From NCBI GenBank assembly GCA_937901085.1, contig CALCHQ010000004.1, positions 1-62,405 of the forward strand: 62,405 nucleotides of DNA, given 5' to 3'. The notes beneath the pieces were generated by a model, which searched no databases, was not told where the DNA came from, and worked only from the letters and a program-made list of their open reading frames with translations. Source of the DNA: an uncultured Verrucomicrobiales bacterium (GTDB lineage Bacteria; Verrucomicrobiota; Verrucomicrobiia; Verrucomicrobiales; Akkermansiaceae). A program made the position numbers and the translations under genes. Below, piece after piece: positions 60,245 through 62,405 of this stretch. Positions within the stretch are counted from its first letter, which is position 1; the number at the start of each line of letters is the position of its first letter.

Positions 60245-60676
60245 ATGCGCCGCGTTCGTTCCAGATTAAAAGATGGGGGATTCCCCATTGTGGTGATTGC
60301 CGGGGTCAACCTCTTCCTGGTGCTGTGTGTCTGCGTGCTGCTCTCGAATCATCTGGTACCCCGTTTCGGGTATTCAGTACAGCCGCAGGAGTCCCACTTC
60401 GTCATCGGCGCCTACGACCGAGATAACTCGCACATTGTATCCGTCGCTCCCGGAGATACGCCCCGGCTGTACATCGGTTCGGAGCTGGTCCGGGATGGCT
60501 ATGCCGGTTTTGAAAAGCACCTTGCCAGCTGGGAGACCGACAATCCCTCGCGCGTCTCCGTCATCCTCGTGCTGGATAAGGCCGTGCCGGCGGGGGCGGT
60601 GCATCACCTCACGGACATGATTCTCAAACATGGGTTCACCTGCAGTTATGCCGGTGTGCCTGCACTGGATAAATGA
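60245..60676 (+). CDS. ExbD/TolR-like protein with Asn at the proton site
   Basis: This 143-residue protein has a single N-terminal helix (FPIVVIAGVNLFLVLCVCVL, residues 13-32) and a periplasmic ExbD-like domain ending VSVILVLDKAVPAGAVHHLT and ILKHGFTCSYAGVPA. In ExbD/TolR the helix holds an essential Asp (PFIDVMLVLL type); the aligned position here is Asn22 (GVNLFLVL). If the alignment is right, ordinary proton coupling is lost. The last 4 nt overlap the next gene. Confidence 0.75.
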   Translation: MRRVRSRLKDGGFPIVVIAGVNLFLVLCVCVLLSNHLVPRFGYSVQPQESHFVIGAYDRDNSHIVSVAPGDTPRLYIGSELVRDGYAGFEKHLASWETDNPSRVSVILVLDKAVPAGAVHHLTDMILKHGFTCSYAGVPALDK

Positions 60677-61206
60677 AAGATAAGGAACACAGCCTGCTGT
60701 ACCATACCTTGCACAGCCGCCCCATGCCGGGCTGCCTGCCTCTGTTTTTCGGGCTGGCTCTGCTTGTCGTGGGGGCGGGTATCTGGTTTGCCCCCATCAG
60801 GATGCCGGAGCGAGTGCGTCCGGAGGGGGTGGGCCGCGTGAGTATCAAGGAGGACCGTCTGACTAATTTCGTGGTGCGCCGCCAGAGCCCGCTTCCCTTG
60901 CAGATGCCGCTGCATGCTGACCCGGAGTTTCAGGAGGATTTGGCGGCGGCATCCATGCCTCTGAAGCGGGCCATTGAGCTGCAGCCGCTGCCTCCCCAGC
61001 CTCTTTTTGATACCGCTGCCGATTCGGCGGTACTGCATGCCGAGAGCCTTCTGGCTCTGCCGGGCGAGTCTCCCGCTCCCCAGCCGGCTCCTGTTGCTGA
61101 ACCTGCGGCTGCGGCGCAGCCTTCTCTTCAGACCGAAGAACCGGTGTTCCACCCCGGCGTGGACGCGGCTTCTGATGAGGAAGATAGCGAGGAGGTGAGG
61201 CCATGA
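60673..61206 (+). CDS. Membrane-anchored proline/alanine-rich protein (TonB-like position)
   Basis: This 177-residue protein has one membrane helix (LPLFFGLALLVVGAGIWFAP, about residues 22-41), then a long extracytoplasmic region rich in Pro, Ala and Glu with no recognisable domain. The topology and the place after ExbB/ExbD are those of TonB or TolA, but the C-terminal TonB/TolA domain is absent. It overlaps both neighbours by 4 nt (ATGA). It may be a spacer or link protein of a modified Ton/Tol complex (inference). Confidence 0.65.
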   Translation: MKDKEHSLLYHTLHSRPMPGCLPLFFGLALLVVGAGIWFAPIRMPERVRPEGVGRVSIKEDRLTNFVVRRQSPLPLQMPLHADPEFQEDLAAASMPLKRAIELQPLPPQPLFDTAADSAVLHAESLLALPGESPAPQPAPVAEPAAAAQPSLQTEEPVFHPGVDAASDEEDSEEVRP

Positions 61207-61406
61207 TGCTGCCTTCGGAGTTCCTGGCAGCCGTTGTTTATGCCGGCCTTCTGCTGACTATCGGTATTTATGTGCCGGTGAAGCTGGTGGCCAAATGGCG
61301 TCGCATCCGCCGCAGCCGGACGCATCTCAGCTGCCGTATATGTGGTTTCCGCTTCCTCCGCAGGGATGATGAGGGAACCTGCCCCCATTGCCACTCTCGC
61401 AACTGA
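61203..61406 (+). CDS. Small membrane protein with a zinc ribbon
   Basis: This 67-residue protein has one hydrophobic helix (LAAVVYAGLLLTIGIYVPV), a basic stretch (KWRRIRRSRTH) and a compact four-cysteine site: CRICGF, then CPHCHS, spaced as in a zinc ribbon. No family recognised. It is translationally coupled to the preceding gene and is the last member of the ExbB-like cluster. Confidence 0.65.
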   Translation: MMLPSEFLAAVVYAGLLLTIGIYVPVKLVAKWRRIRRSRTHLSCRICGFRFLRRDDEGTCPHCHSRN

Positions 61407-61433
61407 CCTGGGGCGTGTCTCGTTCCCCTGTAA

Positions 61434-62222
61434 TCAGACAAGGGAGCGTTCCACCATAGCGTAAGCGCTGTGGTTGTGGATGGATTCAAAATTCTCTGCT
61501 TCCACCCGGTACCAGCTGAAAGCATTGTAGCGTTCCGTTGCCACGGCCACATTGCGTACCAGATCCTCCACAAAGACCGGGTTTTCGTAGGCCCTGTCGG
61601 TCACATATTTTTCATCCGGGCGTTTCAGGATGCTGTAAAGCTGGCAGCTGGCGCAATCCTCAATCAGGTCGATGAGGTCTTCAATCCATACGGACTGGCC
61701 GGAAAAGCGTACCGAATAGGTGACAATGCCGCGCTGGTTATGCGCCCCCCGCTCGCTCATGGCCTTGGAGCAGGGGCAGAGAGTGGTGACGGGAACTTTG
61801 ATGGTCAGGGTGAACTGGCTCTGCTTTCCGGTCTCGGCATCAATCACGAAGCGGACATCGTAGTCCATCATGCCTTCCATGCCGGAAACAGGTGCTTTCT
61901 TGAGCCGGAAGAAGGGGAACTCAATCTCGACACGGGCGCGCTGGGCATGCAGTTTGGACAGCAGACGGTTAGGAAGCCGCACAGCAGTGTGAACATCCAG
62001 GTAGCGTTTGTGTTCATGCAGAGCCTCCACAAAACGGCTCATGTGCGTGCCCTTGTATTTTTCCGGCAGGTCCACCATGAGCGCCACCGTGGCCACGGTG
62101 GACTGGGTGCGCTGCTCCTTGTCGCTTACCACGATGGGGAAGCGTACACCACGCACACCCACGCGGTCGATGGAAATCTGCCGGGTGTCCAGTTCATTCT
62201 GGGTGTCTTTGAGGTCTTGCAT
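61434..62222 (-). CDS. folE2: GTP cyclohydrolase I type 2 (FolE2)
   Basis: This 262-residue type IB GTP cyclohydrolase makes 7,8-dihydroneopterin triphosphate, the first step to folate (and queuosine). The signatures VPVTTLCPCSKAMSERGAHN (metal-binding Cys) and NPVFVEDLVRNVA (with the catalytic Glu region) are clear. FolE2 enzymes tolerate low zinc, unlike FolE. Start MQDLKDTQNE. Convergent with the zinc-ribbon gene and downstream of rpsR. Confidence 0.95.
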   Translation of the reverse strand: MQDLKDTQNELDTRQISIDRVGVRGVRFPIVVSDKEQRTQSTVATVALMVDLPEKYKGTHMSRFVEALHEHKRYLDVHTAVRLPNRLLSKLHAQRARVEIEFPFFRLKKAPVSGMEGMMDYDVRFVIDAETGKQSQFTLTIKVPVTTLCPCSKAMSERGAHNQRGIVTYSVRFSGQSVWIEDLIDLIEDCASCQLYSILKRPDEKYVTDRAYENPVFVEDLVRNVAVATERYNAFSWYRVEAENFESIHNHSAYAMVERSLV

Positions 62223-62272
62223 GGCGAGGGAGTGCAGCGGTCGGGAAAAAAGCGGTATGCTGAAAATACCGA

Positions 62273-62304
62273 GGGGGCTTGCAGGCCGAAGCGTACAAGC
62301 CCCC
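62273..62304 (-). terminator. Terminator hairpin after rpsR
   Basis: On the minus strand, GGGGGCTTG (62296-62304) pairs with CAAGCCCCC (62273-62281), 14-nt loop, followed by TCGGTATTTT. It lies between rpsR and folE2. Confidence 0.7.
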
Positions 62305-62347
62305 TTCTCGTAATCAACGACAATCTGCCGTCGAGAACTCCTCCTGT

Positions 62348-62405
62348 GTTAGGGGAGCAGGTTCACGGCACGAGCACGGCGGATTTCGCGCGTGATCTTG
62401 CGGTG
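62348..62405 (-). CDS. rpsR: 30S ribosomal protein S18, 3' end
   Basis: The last 18 codons of a minus-strand gene read HRKITREIRRARAVNLLP and stop at TAA (62348-62350). This matches the conserved C-terminus of S18, which sits on the 30S platform next to S6. The rest lies beyond the right edge. Confidence 0.88.

Overview
The window reads as a chromosomal segment of a Verrucomicrobiota bacterium, most likely Akkermansia or a close gut relative. That assignment is inference. It rests on a secreted GH89 alpha-N-acetylglucosaminidase typical of mucin users, two LptF/LptG-type permeases, cobalamin-dependent MetH, FolE2, a bactofilin next to pyrH-frr, a small AP2-domain protein and generally G+C-rich coding sequence. 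No 16S rRNA is present to confirm it.

Layout. 1-9.4 kb: 5' part of an alpha-glucan phosphorylase gene, a small regulator-like protein, an AP2-domain protein, glutamate decarboxylase, a Sel1-repeat lipoprotein, an orphan nuoA, metH and lptF. 9.4-20.1 kb: diadenylate cyclase cdaA with a tiny CdaR-like membrane protein and bioD; HU; a tightly packed minus-strand operon usp-ymdB-tcdA-rlmB-phosphoesterase; an AI-2E-family transporter with lysA; hrpB. 20.1-24.6 kb: a phosphoesterase, lptG, a HAD phosphatase, tRNA-Phe, tRNA-Pro and a YeiH-type exporter. 24.6-41.3 kb: an accessory island. It opens with about 1 kb of decayed, gene-poor DNA holding a 31-nt perfect palindrome. A six-gene minus-strand set follows: a giant DUF1998 helicase, a SNF2 helicase, a large adenine-type DNA methyltransferase, a Schlafen AlbA_2/GHKL protein, an HNH nuclease and a DUF2971 protein. 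The first three resemble class 1 DISARM phage defence, but DrmA and DrmB appear to be one polypeptide and no PLD protein (DrmC) is present. 41.4-62.4 kb: core chromosome again, with a quinone reductase, small envelope proteins, pyrH-frr-bactofilin, a type II secretion/type IV pilus-like set ending in the GH89 enzyme, hisS, a transglutaminase lipoprotein, tRNA-Leu, a dicarboxylate symporter, serS, an ExbB/ExbD-like cluster, folE2 and the 3' end of rpsR.

Two themes run through the window. First, many genes have a near-consensus -35/-10 pair with 16-18 bp spacing whose -10 box ends only 6-14 nt before the start codon. This implies leaderless or ultra-short-leader mRNAs, and it decides several start codons (Sel1 lipoprotein, hrpB, AP2 protein). 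Second, several familiar systems are reduced or altered: a CdaR lacking its YbbR domains, an ExbD-like protein with Asn where the proton-carrying Asp should be, and a TonB-position protein lacking a TonB C-terminal domain.

Functions were assigned by reading motifs by eye. No database search was run.
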